Shown: positions 15,697 to 26,942 of the stretch, in pieces
How positions within the stretch are numbered: position 1 is the first letter of the stretch
Layout of the letters: the number at the start of each line of letters is the position of its first letter
Assembly (NCBI GenBank): GCA_018417955.1
Contig: JACTVC010000003.1
Location: forward strand, 1,736,001-1,800,000
Origin: Laccaria trichodermophora
Taxonomy: Eukaryota > Basidiomycota > Agaricomycetes > Agaricales > Hydnangiaceae
Length of the DNA stretch: 64,000 nucleotides
Reading direction: 5' to 3'
Translations under genes and position numbers: made by a program
Notes under the pieces: generated by a model
Databases searched by the model: none
What the model was told of the DNA's origin: nothing
The model's input: the letters and a program-made list of their open reading frames with translations, nothing else

Positions 15697-17957
15697 TTAG
15701 TGACCAAACTTCTGGAGGGGATTCGAACGTTTCTTTCCACCGCGCCCACTGCCACCACGCCCCCGACTCCGACCCCTTCCCGAACCGCGCGCAGGATTTT
15801 TTTTGAAAGGAACAAATGCCTTCGGCTTTGACGATGCAGAAGGTTCTGCCTCACTGCCAGGCACAGGCGCAATCCTTGGCAAAAGATACTTTGGGACATG
15901 CTTCATGTGGGGTTGAATACGTGTCGGATGCAGAGGTTTGTCGTGTCTAAGGTATTCCAAGTCAAGGGGATTGTCTTCAAAGTGAGCCTAATGCTGGAGG
16001 ATTAGTAATGTGTAAGATGGGTTCGTTAACAATCACCTTTAGCTTCTCCGAATTTAGAATCTCCGTTTTCAACTCTTTCACTCTTGCCTCCTTGATGGCA
16101 GTTCTTGTCACGCTTCTTAGAGCGTCTTCCATCCGATATCTAAATGCCTCCACCTGCTTCATGTCAAATTGGTATTCTTTGATCTTACTTCCCCGTGCCC
16201 CTTGCTCCTTCTCAATTTTGCTGAACACCATCTCGTCTTGCTCTGCACTTGGTAAGCAGCCGACAACTTTATTTTTGCCCCATTTATCTCGTGGTACGAC
16301 GAATGACAGGGACATGCCAGTCCGTCCAGCTCGTGCGGTCCGCCCTACCCTATGAGTGTAAGATCTTGAGGAGGTGGGAAGGTCAAAGTTCAGCACGCAG
16401 GCAACGTCCACAAAGTCGACGCCACGTGTTACGCCGTACTCTTTGTCGCCTCCCGCTTTGCGATGTTTCCGTTTTCGTGTTTTTCTCGCGGAGGGTGCAG
16501 GGGAACTATTCGAACGTTTCCGCTTGCCCGTGTCATTGGTCGCCGATGATTGTTCCGTGTCTAGTAGTTGTTCTGCATCGGCAGGTACGCGTTGTGTTGA
16601 CGTGACTAACGACAATCGTTCTGAGTTAAAATTCAGTATACAGTGCTGAACAAGAACGCACATTCTTCTACAGCTTGCTCTTCTTCCTCTGCTTCGTCCG
16701 TGTCATATTCCGCTCGTGCGCCAGCTTCGTCCGTGGCAATGATATAGTCATAAACCCCCTTGTTGAACTCCTGGACGACATGGTATCTAAGAACGTCAAA
16801 AGCTGTCAATTTTATCAGCAGTGAGCCAAAACATACCTTGAATTCAGTGGAAGTTCTGAATTGAGAACACAACTTTTTATTGAAAATTGTTCGAGGAATA
16901 GTTTGAGACGATATGAGCGGTCAACGTCGTTCACAAACAAGATACATTTTCCTTTGATGAGCTTGACTTTCAAAATAACGTAGGTGAGGAGGAACTTGTC
17001 CACTTCTGAGCACCTGCGCAACAACAATGGTCAGCTATATCAGCTGGAAGACGACTCAAAGTCTTGAACCTGACTGCATATTGACTAAGGTTTGCTGCCT
17101 CGTCCTCACCTTCTTCCAACTTCAGAATTGCCTAGAATATGCTCAAAAATAGATAAATTATGAAGCAATAAGTTGACGAACTGGGTTACGAAGCGCAAGA
17201 CCTTTCAGTATTTCCACATCTTCCGTCATTGTCGCGCTCATCAAGAAAGACTGGTACACCTTTGGAAGAAAACCACTGCTGAATATTGAGCGAATGTCGT
17301 CATCGTGACCATAAGAGAGAATCAAGTCCGCCTCGTCTATGACGAGAGAGTCAAGCGAAGAGAGTGATAATACTTTTGACTGAAGCAATGCAAGGGCACG
17401 CGAGGGGGTCGCGATGACGATGTCAGGTTGATCCGAAAGGAAAGTTCTAAGAGAGTTGAGCGGAAGGCAAAGTATCAATAAAACAAAGTTTCTACCGTTG
17501 AAGGTGTGTTGTTGTTCCCGTCGCTAAATTCGAATATATGATATCCTTGTCGCAATATGCTAATAACCCTCCCATGTACGTGGAAACTTGTTCCGAGAGC
17601 TCTCTTGTTGGGACGAGTATCAATGCTCTTGTTGCCTGTCTTCTCTGGTCCTGCTCATCCAAACCCTGCGACAGCGTGAGCTTTGAAATCACCTACAGCG
17701 AGGCAAGTCGTACGTACACTTTTCGCGCTTAATATTTTCTGCACTACCGGTACACAATATGCCGCCGTTTTCCCACTTCCAGTCCGCGCCCTAGCGAGGA
17801 TGTCGCGTCCTTCGAGGGCCAATGGGATGGCTTTCGCTTGTACGAGTGTTGGTCGGGCAAAGCCCATGTCTGCCAGGGCACGGAGAAGGCGAGCATCGAG
17901 AAGGTGAGAGAAAGATGAGAAAGAGGTTTTGAGGTCAACGAGACGGGGTGAAGCCAT
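15697..17957 (-). CDS. DBP9: DEAD-box RNA helicase DBP9/DDX56 (60S ribosome biogenesis)
   Basis: Eight exons (17718-17957, 17496-17665, 17182-17446, 17070-17131, 16837-17013, 16662-16786, 16037-16605, 15697-15987) give 632 residues. Motifs in order: upstream aromatic and Q motif ([22 protein letters not shown]), motif I ARTGSGKT, Ia VPTREL, Ib TPSRAL, motif II VIDEAD (DEAD), motif III SAT, motif IV region [17 protein letters not shown], motif V RGVDF, motif [13 protein letters not shown]. Between IV and V is the acidic/basic insert typical of DBP9 ([20 protein letters not shown]... then KRKRSNSS...[10 protein letters not shown]). The C-terminal tail is RGG-like ([18 protein letters not shown]). 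It is convergent with GUT1, with 141 bp between them. Confidence 0.94.
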
Positions 17958-18050
17958 ATTGCAAAACCAGTGACAAAGATTCAAAAATTGTCACATGAGA
18001 TAAGATTACAAGCTCAAAGCAATCTACAAAAGTCGGGTTGGGCCTCATAA

Positions 18051-21000
18051 TTACTGGATGGTACAATTCTCCCCATTGCGCCCGCCCCTTCTCGCCCCTT
18101 GGGGCCCAATGGGCCCAGGTTCTAACCTCACGGGTGTTGCGGGGGTCGTGTCAAACTGCTGGCACGTACGATAATGAGCAGTTAGTGCAGCCCCTACATT
18201 TAGTCCATCGGCAGTCCCAATCATTAGCCCACACTTGTAACAAAAGTGTCTACGCCTAAGATCAGCGGAGTCCCAGCACACACATACAAAGGAATATGAC
18301 TTACACGTTACATCCCGGAGATGTGCACTGATGACCAGCACGCATCAGAACAGTCATTAGAAACTCCAGTTTGGCTAGACTCACATGCATATGATTACAT
18401 CCAGATTCTTTCAGAATCGCAGTCCTGCATCCTATTGTCATATCCCGCTGTTGAGCCAACTTCAGACACTCCATCGGCTGAACCTACCTGGACATTGCCG
18501 CCACCCATTTTCCCGCATGAGGCGAATCAACCCGTTGTCATTTGCGGTACAAATATGTTCGTTGGCATCACCAGCAACTGTGATCAGACAGGCTTTGCAA
18601 AACTTGTGGCCGCAGTATGGTAGAGGGCAGATGACCACATCTTGCTCGAGATAATCTTCACGAGCCACAAACATCGTGTTTTCGCAGCTGAGCCAGTAGA
18701 CTTGAGAATAAGCACAGCTGGCAAACCAAAGAACTTACTTAGGGCAGCTCAGCTGGAAAGAAAGCCCTGCTAGTTGAAGCTCAACAAATTTGTCAACAAT
18801 CTCTTCTGACAGTCCTAGTTTTTCCAAAAGTTGCTGGCCGACAGCTAAAAGATGGGGGAAACTAAGCGGCAGGAATCCTCACTAGGAAATGACTTACTCC
18901 CTGGATTTGATCTGGCTTTGTCCGTCGTACAAAGAGGGCATAGGATCGGATAACGGCCCTCGCCAAGCTTAGATTCAACGTGTCCTCGAAGGCAATCCTG
19001 ACAATAAGAGTGCTCGCAGTCAAGCATTTTAACAGCGAGGTCTCCGCTCAGGGTTTCAAGACACACGCCACAATCGAACGCTATCACAGCGTTGACTTCA
19101 GTGTCTACCGAAACAACTGGTCCACGTAAAGAAGAAGACCTTGATGCTCTTCGATTCTATGTACCATCATTATGATCCACCTGGATGATCAGGTCACATT
19201 AACTCACCGTCGTGTCCCGTCTCTTGCCACGGGTTGAAGATCGGTGAGGCGTTCCTATTAATACGTGGTTTTGAATTTCTTGAGTCGGACGCCACTGACG
19301 ATCGGCACGCCTAGTTCGTGTCGTCGTCACCGGATCACGAGTTGCTGTACTCTGGGGTGGGGGGGTAGTCAGGGATTGCGCCGCCAAAGCTAGCTTCCAC
19401 GAAAAATCATCGCGAGTGCGACGCCCCAAGCTCCTCGGTTTCGTAGTGTTCAACAGGGAAGGAGATGCTTCCAGCGAGGTTTCATTTTCGGCCCTGGCAT
19501 CCTCCAGAATTGAGGCTTCCTCGGCACTATTTTGGGATTTCGAGCGTGGAATATGACTTGCACGACTTTCATCAAAGGGAACAGTGATTGATTTGGCGGC
19601 CAGTGCTACCTTCCAGCTGAAACCATCATCTGTGGAGTTGCGATCGAGCTGTCTCGAAGGCCCTGCCGTTGCTGAATCACGGTTGTCATGCATCTCAAGT
19701 TGTACCCATTCATTATCACCTCCTGTGGCCGTCAGCTCGCCTTCTTCTTTCCTCTCTACTGCCGGAGCGTCTTCAAGGGCAGCTTTCTGCAACGCTAACT
19801 GCCAGCCAATGGCAGATTTGCGTATCGGGAGTGGTGTAGAGGTATCTGTATCTGTGTTATACTGTTCTTGTGCAGATGTGGGTAGATCAGTAGGTCGACC
19901 CTCCAACTGTGTCTCCCGAGGGCCGTCTAATGCTGAAGGGGAGGAAGGAGATATTGGGGACGCCATCTGCAAACCTAGCTGCCAGTGGTATTCACGTCGT
20001 TTTCGGGGAGTGGGAATCGACGAGACTTCGGGGGATAGAAGAGGCGTCGAAGAGCTGCTAGTAAGCTCGTTGGATAGTGAACCATTAGTAGATAAGTTTC
20101 CGGATGATAAACCACTCGATGGCAAACCGTTAGATGTTAAATCCTCAGAAGGTGAATCGCTTGGCTGCAAAACGTTGGATGACAGATCGTTAGACTGCAA
20201 ATCATCCAATGGGATATCATTAGATGGGGTCAATGGTGATATATCAGCAGAGACTAAATCAGCGGCGAGGGTATCATCAATGGGAGACAGGCTGTCGTAT
20301 GGTGGTGGTGGGTCATCAGGTACCATGACAAAAGCTAAGTCGTCGCCGAGGAAAGAAGAAGAGGAGGCATTGGAGGCCTCCAAAGAATCACCAGACAAGG
20401 GCAAATCGATAGGAATGGCCAGGCGCCATCTCTCTGGAGTTTCCATCCTTAATATGTGTGCCGAGAACATCTGAGAATTTGAATGAAATTCCTCTACTTC
20501 TCCATCTGAAGAGTCGTCAGATTTGAGAAGTTCATGGAGATATCGCGCAGCTGTCTCTTTGCTATCGTTTAAAACGAACGCGGGTCCTCGTGGATGTTTG
20601 GGCTGCCTGTGCGGGTCGAAGATGAAAAACCTGTAAGAATCGTGAAGGTAAAGCCTGATGCAGACAATAATATCGCGAAGACGTGTAATCACTGCAGCCA
20701 CAGGTCGATCTGTTTGTTCTATTGTTCCAAATGCTCTGGTTGTAAGATAAATAGAAATTGAGCAAGGAACCATGACATATGAACGGCACTAACTGACTCG
20801 AACAAAGCGATGAATCCTTCGTAAGATAGATGCTCATGGGACACTGCAGCTTGGGTGAACGCGTTCTGAAACTGAGGTCGCTCTAAGAGGTCCTCAACAC
20901 TAAGGTTGGAGTACGCCTTCAAGGTATCGTCAATAGAGGTGACCCTCTACGAAATATACCTCAGAATTCATCTCAAAACCACAGAGATGAGCACCGTGCA

Positions 21001-21276
21001 ACTCACTTGGATCGTTTCGGGAGAAATCAGCTCCTGCAAGAAGTTCTCGTCTTTATCTTCAAGATCCCCCAAAGCAAGCTGCTCCTCAAGCTCAAAGACC
21101 CTCCGAACACAGTTCAAACCAATCAACCCGCATATAACTTGGCTACTTCCTGCCTCTGAAGACCCACTGCGATATTTGCATTCTGGGCCCTCGTACATGA
21201 CGACTTGTTGCTTAGTGAAAACAAAGTAGCCCAGCAGTTCGGATGCATTGAGGGCATCGGTGCCATACCAAAGCAT
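18051..21276 (-). CDS. RBR ubiquitin ligase with N-terminal deubiquitinase-like domain, copy A
   Basis: Nine exons (21007-21276, 20798-20946, 19208-20735, 18898-19156, 18739-18844, 18488-18687, 18385-18431, 18305-18327, 18051-18255) encode 928 residues. The N-terminal about 200 residues hold AGSSQVICGLIGLNC (Cys49) and FFIFDPHRQP (Asp180, His182): the Cys ... Asp-x-His layout of papain-like deubiquitinases such as the MEROPS C76 tegument-type peptidases. A long disordered linker carries four short W motifs (Trp at about 391, 451, 514, 586). Then RING1 (CGVCLETL...DCEHSYCQDC...CPLC), an IBR (CPNCENTMF...CPLPYCGHKFCKAC), and RING2 (CPGCRTAILKESGCNHMHC...HFCYKCG); Cys854 in NHMHC is the expected thioester cysteine. 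RBR family identity is firm; the protease assignment is inference from motif order and spacing. Copies B and D share its intron positions. Confidence 0.82.
20054..20229. repeat. Degenerate coding minisatellite in the linker of RBR copy A
   Basis: A run of imperfect units of roughly 21-27 bp encodes repeated Ser-Asn-Asp/Gly-Leu steps (SNDLSSN, SEDLTSNGL, SSGLSSGNL, SNELTSS). The array is absent from copies B and D, so it expanded in copy A after the genes separated. Confidence 0.6.
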
Positions 21277-21565
21277 CTTTGGATCAAATGTATATCAACC
21301 AGCCAAGAACTCCGAAGGGACGATAGAATCCAGACGATGATAGACAAAGAAAGACAAGTGGATTGGGCGTCTCATGCGCGAGAACTAATACACTGCCGCA
21401 CTGACGAAAAAGGGGTGAGGCGCTTTAGCGCCGAAATAGATTTTATTATTGACTGAAAGAGTTCTTTGCGGCCATAGCCCAGATGTCTATTGACAAGCAG
21501 CTATTACTTAGTAATACAGTGATACAAAAGTGGCATCGACGTTTCTCATATGCATCTATCCTTTC

Positions 21566-24055
21566 TTACTGGATAGTACACTTGTACTTGGGCTCAAACT
21601 GGGTACAAGTCCGATAATGGGCTGCAACCGCTTCACCAACATTTCGTCCAGTTCCAGCGTCGATAATGGCTTCCCCGCACTTGTAGCAAAAATGCCTGTA
21701 ATATTTTGTTCTGAGTCAACGTTGAAGGTTCAAAGTCCAGAAATCGAAACCTTACATATTGCAGCCTGGGGATGTGCACTGAAGAAAGCTTTAGCTGCCT
21801 GTGTAGCAGAATGTGCAAAATGGAAACTGACTGTCATATGATTACACCCAGATTCTTTCTGTATGATTGATGTGCACCCTAGCGACTGTTTTTAGGATAG
21901 GATTGGTTATTCTTAGAGAAGAAATAAGTACCAGGGCAGTAACGCCAGCCTTTCTTACGCATCAGTCGATCCAGTTTGTCTGCTTTGCATACGTGTTTGT
22001 CCTCTGGCAGAGACGAAGGTATCATTTTCTGACACGCTTTACACCACTTGTGACCGCAAAGCGGCAATGGACAAACAAGAATCTTAGAATCAAGATACTC
22101 CTGGCGATCAACATTCATTGTTTCCTTGCACCTAATTGATAGAGAATCATATAGGGAAGGACCGAGTCAAAAATAAGCTGGGTCCGTACCTTGGGCAATG
22201 TAGCTCGACGGAATGTACCGATAGCTGGAGCGCGTCAAACCTGTCAACATTTTGTTGTGTAACATCGAGTTCTTTGACAAGTTTCTGATCAACACCTAAA
22301 AAATATACATCATCCAAACAAATTGTAAGAAAAAGAAGACTTACTTCCAGGGTCGGTTCTCGTTCTGTCTAACACGCAGGTGGGGCATAAAATTGGGAAC
22401 CTACGTTCCCTTATCATGGATTCAACGTGATACTTCAGACAATTTCGGCAAAATGTGTGTGCACAATCAGGCATTCTTGCAACCTCGCTTTTGTCATAAA
22501 CCTCGAGACACACGCCGCATTCTGAGGTTGACGGCAACACAGGCGTCGTATCCTCCAGGGGAAACTGCTCCCATTCATCGCGAGCCGTTTGAGCGTCGTC
22601 GTCGAGCAGCCAAGATGCAGGAAACGTCATCGAAGTGGCAGCGAGGGCCAACTTCCAACTGATGTCTTCACGAGCTGGACGGCGGCGGGAAGGTCCAGCT
22701 CTTATTGTCTCCGTCGACCGTTGTTCAATTAGTTTAGGTTTCGACCACTCCTGCTGCAGGTCGGCGATGCGGACATCGTTTTCCGCCTCCAACCGCTGTA
22801 GCGATAACTGCCACCCGATATCCTTCTTGGCGTACCTTTTCACTTTGGTTGGTGGCAATACGGTCTGTTGAGCCCCGTTCGGAGGTTCCTCGTTGGGTCG
22901 CAGTGGCTTAGGAAGAGAGGTGATCTCATCTATAGGATTCAGCGTCCCGCTTGTGTTATCCTCGACAGAAACAGAAGTCGACCCCGACTGCAAGGCTAGC
23001 TGCCATCCAAACTCGCTTTTACTTCGCCGCGGGGAGGTACCAGGCGAGATCGATGATGATGCAGTTGCTTGACTGGAACGGTGACTGACCTCGAAGCAAG
23101 GTAGCGGCAATTTGTCAAATTTATCGACAGGAGAAACCAACTTTGTCGGAATACTTTCTGACGTCGTGGCATTTGACTTGGGTGAAGAATATACAGGGCT
23201 CTCTTCGAAAGTCTTCACGTCAATTCCCATATTGTCAAACAAGATGTATGCTGAAAACGTTTGTAGGTCTGGCGTGCCTCCATCGGACGATGTGTCCATG
23301 AAAATGTCCACCAAATAGCTGGCAGTGGCTTCTCTTGTCTTGTTAAAGACAAATCCGGGTCCACGAGGGTATGTTGGTCGTGAGTGTGGGTCGAAGATGA
23401 TGTATGTGTAAGTCGACGCAATGAATATCCTTAGGCAAGCGACAGTTTCTGACAACTGCGAGATAACTGCCGCCACGATGGGTCGTCGAGGGTCAATATC
23501 CCACATTCTCCTGTAAAATAAATGGATGAGAATTCTGACTATTGCAACAACCGAAGACTTACTCTAACAAGGTCATAAAACCTTTATACGTCGACCTGGC
23601 AGCAGTGGGAATAGCCCGGGAAAACGCGTCGTAGAACATAGGGACTTCTAAGAGTTCATCCATATCGAGTTGATCATTATATGGCAGTTGATTGCATACA
23701 GAGAGGATCTCCTAGCAATTAGGTATGATGAGGGCGATCAACCGAATATGATGTGGCTCACATTCGTCGTCTCCGGAGACAGTAAACACCTTACAAAAAC
23801 GAGCTCTTGCTCCGATGTCGCACTCCACCCCCTTGCAAGACCGAAAATAGTCCGAGCGCAATTCAGGGCGATTAGACCACAAGTCGACTGACTGGTGCCA
23901 GCTTGAAGAGAGTCATGGCCATATCTGCAAGTTGGACCTGCGTGGGAGATGATGAAGTTCGGATTCGATTCAAGCTCCTCCTCCAACAGCTCGAGGTCAA
24001 TGTCGTCGTCTGCTAAAGACGGCAGTTCCTGACGCTCCGCATCGAAAACCAACAT
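21566..24055 (-). CDS. RBR ubiquitin ligase with N-terminal deubiquitinase-like domain, copy B
   Basis: Eight exons (23762-24055, 23563-23711, 22345-23510, 22190-22295, 21932-22131, 21832-21878, 21756-21778, 21566-21695) give 704 residues. The N-terminal domain has AGTSQSTCGLIALNC (Cys59) and YIIFDPHSRP (Asp188, His190). Exon 2 is 149 nt in copies A, B and D, and the 106, 200 and 47 nt exons match those of A, so the genes are paralogues. The linker has three W motifs (FGWQLALQ, IGWQLSLQ, ISWKLALA). RING1 (CGVCLEVYDKSEVARMPDCAHTFCRNC...CPTC) sits in the same exon as the linker, unlike copy A, where an intron precedes it. The IBR (CPRCKETM...CPLPLCGHKWCKAC) and RING2 (CPGCTSIIQKESGCNHMTC, expected catalytic Cys655) follow, ending ...KCTIQ like the other copies. 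No broken motif is seen. Confidence 0.82.
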
Positions 24056-24495
24056 ACTAGATATGGAGCGAACGCGCGACTATGTCCACTTCTCGACGTG
24101 TGTCGTTGATGAGCGTTTAAAGTGGCGATTTCGTTGCCTCAAAAGTGGCACAAGTTGGGCACAAGGTAATGAATTATGTGAACTTGTCGCAGGCAATAAG
24201 CGCCAATGTGATACATAGGCACAGCCAGCCAATGCAGTGCTGTTGCGTAAGTCCTATGCGGAACAGGGGTGGAACCTGACCTGAGCTAATCACTCAAAGT
24301 TGATTCATCATTCAGAGCATCATTGACAGATTAGTATAGACGTTCTGACAATGACTGACTCGCCTGTTCTTCTTTGCAGTATGCATCTTGTTCATTATCG
24401 TTGCTACCAGTGGCAATGGTGTTATTTGAATTGCAACGGCATAGCACCTCAACATTCACAAACAATTTATCTTGGAATCCCTCCATTGCAGCCCA
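24056..24495. other. Spacer between RBR copy B and the MYND gene
   Basis: 440 bp without a recognisable gene, repeat or RNA. It must contain the start regions of the divergent copy B and MYND genes. Confidence 0.4.
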
Positions 24496-26640
24496 ATGGC
24501 AGACGAGGAAGGACCACGATACCTTTCTGACGCGGAAATAGAGGCGCTCGCCTCTACGATGCGTGTGGCTGACCCAAATGAAGATAATGGCGCTTTTAGT
24601 TCCATAACAAAACTGGAAGCACTCATGTGGTTGAGGCTCCTCGGGCCAAAGGATTTGTCGCCAACGAAGGCGGCGTCAGCCTCCGATGAAAATATCTTTC
24701 ACAGACTTCGGTATGCCCTATGGGATTCGCAAAGGATCGATTATCTCTTTCACGGGAAACGCTTCAGCGAGTCCCCGTCCCTCAATGTGAAATCCTTGCC
24801 CTCTTGGCCTGATTGGCGGAAAGGACATCCTGAGCTGGGAGCCCTCAGCAGAGGTATGCAGAAAATGGACGGATACAAGGATGCCGACCGACTTAATTCG
24901 TATGTTGTTCAAGACTTGCTTTTCTTTTTTGCTCTTATCATCTCCCATAGCTATGTTCACCGGCACTTCACCACGTCCGCTTTCACGCAAATGGAGAATA
25001 TGTCCGGGGCGGTTATGAACCATCCAAAAGACTGGAGGGGCGCTTGGATGGGTACCAAGGCAAAGATGCACTGTGCTGCCCTGGACATTTCTAGGGAGGG
25101 TGTGACGGTTCCTATGTTCGCTGATAATCCACTCTAACAAATTCGAAAGGCGGGAAAAACACTCCTTTCGTAACCTATTTCACAACTCCTGAGAACGGAA
25201 CCTGCATGCTTATTATGGAAATTTTGGATGTGAAAGAGTGCGCTTGGCCGGAACCATCCAAAAAGGTACCTATTCTCTGACAAAAGCACAAATTGAAAAT
25301 CTCAAAATCTACTTTCACAGTTCATGGAGCAGATATTATCATGTCAAGAAACAAAGTTTGGCCATCCAGCAACAGGTTTTTACTTCCTCCTTCCATTTTC
25401 AGGACAATGATCAACCCAGGTCGATGCTTCTTTTCTAGGCCCATTGGTTCCTATGATGCAGACACCGAAATTTCCTCTCATCCTTGTCAGGTACTCTTAT
25501 ATGGAAGGTCGGCCCAAGGCGAGTCGATGAACACGATACATTGAACCAACCATTGATTTGAAGCAGGGAGGATCTCAATTCACCCTTCATCTAGAAGCGC
25601 GCCTGGCAAAAACCATGAAAGGCGCCTCAAAGAGAGCTGTGCGAGAGAAACTGCAGTGGCATTTACAAACGGGAGAAGAAATGGAACCAACGCACATCCG
25701 AATGTTTGCTCGCCTTCTGTCGCACAACGCCACCCTTATAGATCCTGAGTACGTCGGCGAGCTACAGTCACACTGGGCGGGCGTAGCGCGCGACGTTATC
25801 AAGGAAACCAAAATCAGCTTTTTTGTTCCCTGCCTGAGACTGCGCCACCGGTAAACCTCTTTTATGCGATGTGTACTTAACTTGGTTTTGACTGCGAAAT
25901 TGCTCCAAGAGCTGTAGAAAGTATCGAAACGGGAATTATTGACCAACCCCTGCAAACGATCTGCAACTCTTGCGGCAAAGAGGCTCGATTGACATGTGCC
26001 TCGTCAGTCCTTGTCTATGCTCCTGATCGTATTCCATGCTAAGTATAAAAACAACCACTTCACAGTTGCAAATCAGTCGTAAGTTTTTACCCTCTCTCAC
26101 TTTCCCAGTCCATCCAAATTTTCGAAGTTTTATTGCAGCTCCGATTGTAATAAACGTGACTGGTCGGAGCACAAAGCTAATTGCAAAGTCTCCAAACGTC
26201 TCTTATCCGACCCGTCGAGTTTCCCGACAGACAAATTCTACGTACCTATCAGGACGTACGTTGATTTTATACCTGAAAGCGGTTTTGCGGTGGAGCAAGA
26301 AGCAATTAAGGAGAGTGGTTCCTCAAACATAGGTGACTGCCCACGCAACGAATACGGTCGTGAGAGGTTCATCATTCGTACCGTGATGCCGTTGGATTAC
26401 AGTCACAATGGGCGGTACAAGGGAGCTACGATCTTCCTTTGGGATCGACGCAGAAGTCTCCTAGCAAGGACTAGCCCTGGAGATCCTCCCATGGCGAAAG
26501 AACGGAATTGGGACTTTGAAATTCCTTTCCACCCACAAGGGTACGAGCAGTATAAGAAAGTCCTTGCCGCCAAAGGTTTTCAGCAGCAACTTATATATTT
26601 ATGGGCAAAACGAGTTGGTGATACTCTTGAGCTCGAGTAG
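24496..26640 (+). pseudogene. MYND-type zinc-finger protein gene with a one-base frameshift
   Basis: Eight exons can be followed (24496-24899, 24951-25265, 25321-25375, 25420-25490, 25567-25850, 25910-26002, 26066-26078, 26128-26640). The MYND finger is textbook: CNSCG...LTCASCKSVFYCSSDCNKRDWSEHKANC, assembled across a 13 nt microexon. The total exon length is 1748, one short of a multiple of three. In exon 2 the frame runs into TAA at 25135-25137, while the frame one base back continues with credible protein (NTPFVTYFTTPENG...). A single-base loss near 25134 therefore breaks the frame; a sequencing error would look the same. The N-terminal half and the region after the finger match no domain I recognise. 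If functional, the finger would mediate protein contacts; the role is unknown. It is convergent with RBR copy C. Confidence 0.6.
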
Positions 26641-26942
26641 GTTCTGTGTCGCCTTTGCACCCTACAAGGCTAACTGTGTCGTGTGCAGTCTTGTGGATAT
26701 ACCCCAACAAGGGGCTCTGTCTTGGGCATGAATGCTTTCACTTCTTCCTCAGATATTCAATCCGTAGCACAATGGCATCTAGGCGCTACATTTGTGCATC
26801 GGGGACCGCTCCGGAATATCTATCTACGGGGCATTTAGAATCATTCTTTTCTAATGGCTTTAACATATATGCCCATCAACGTAGATTTAAGCAATATAAA
26901 TCTGGTAACACAAATTGTCAATTATCGAAAGTTGATGAATAT

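Noticed and set aside
17666..17717. 25 bp intron in DBP9 ending at the first AG (17693)
   Set aside because: A 52 bp intron ending at the later CAG keeps frame too and has the normal length, so the short version was dropped.
19584..20474. 296-codon plus-strand open frame
   Set aside because: It is antisense to the linker of RBR copy A. Its low-complexity Ser/Asp composition mirrors the real frame, which is tied by introns to the zinc domains.
24496..25137. A separate 196-residue gene preceding the MYND gene
   Set aside because: Exons after 25137 continue the protein in the neighbouring frame with proper introns, so it is better read as the 5' half of one frameshifted gene.
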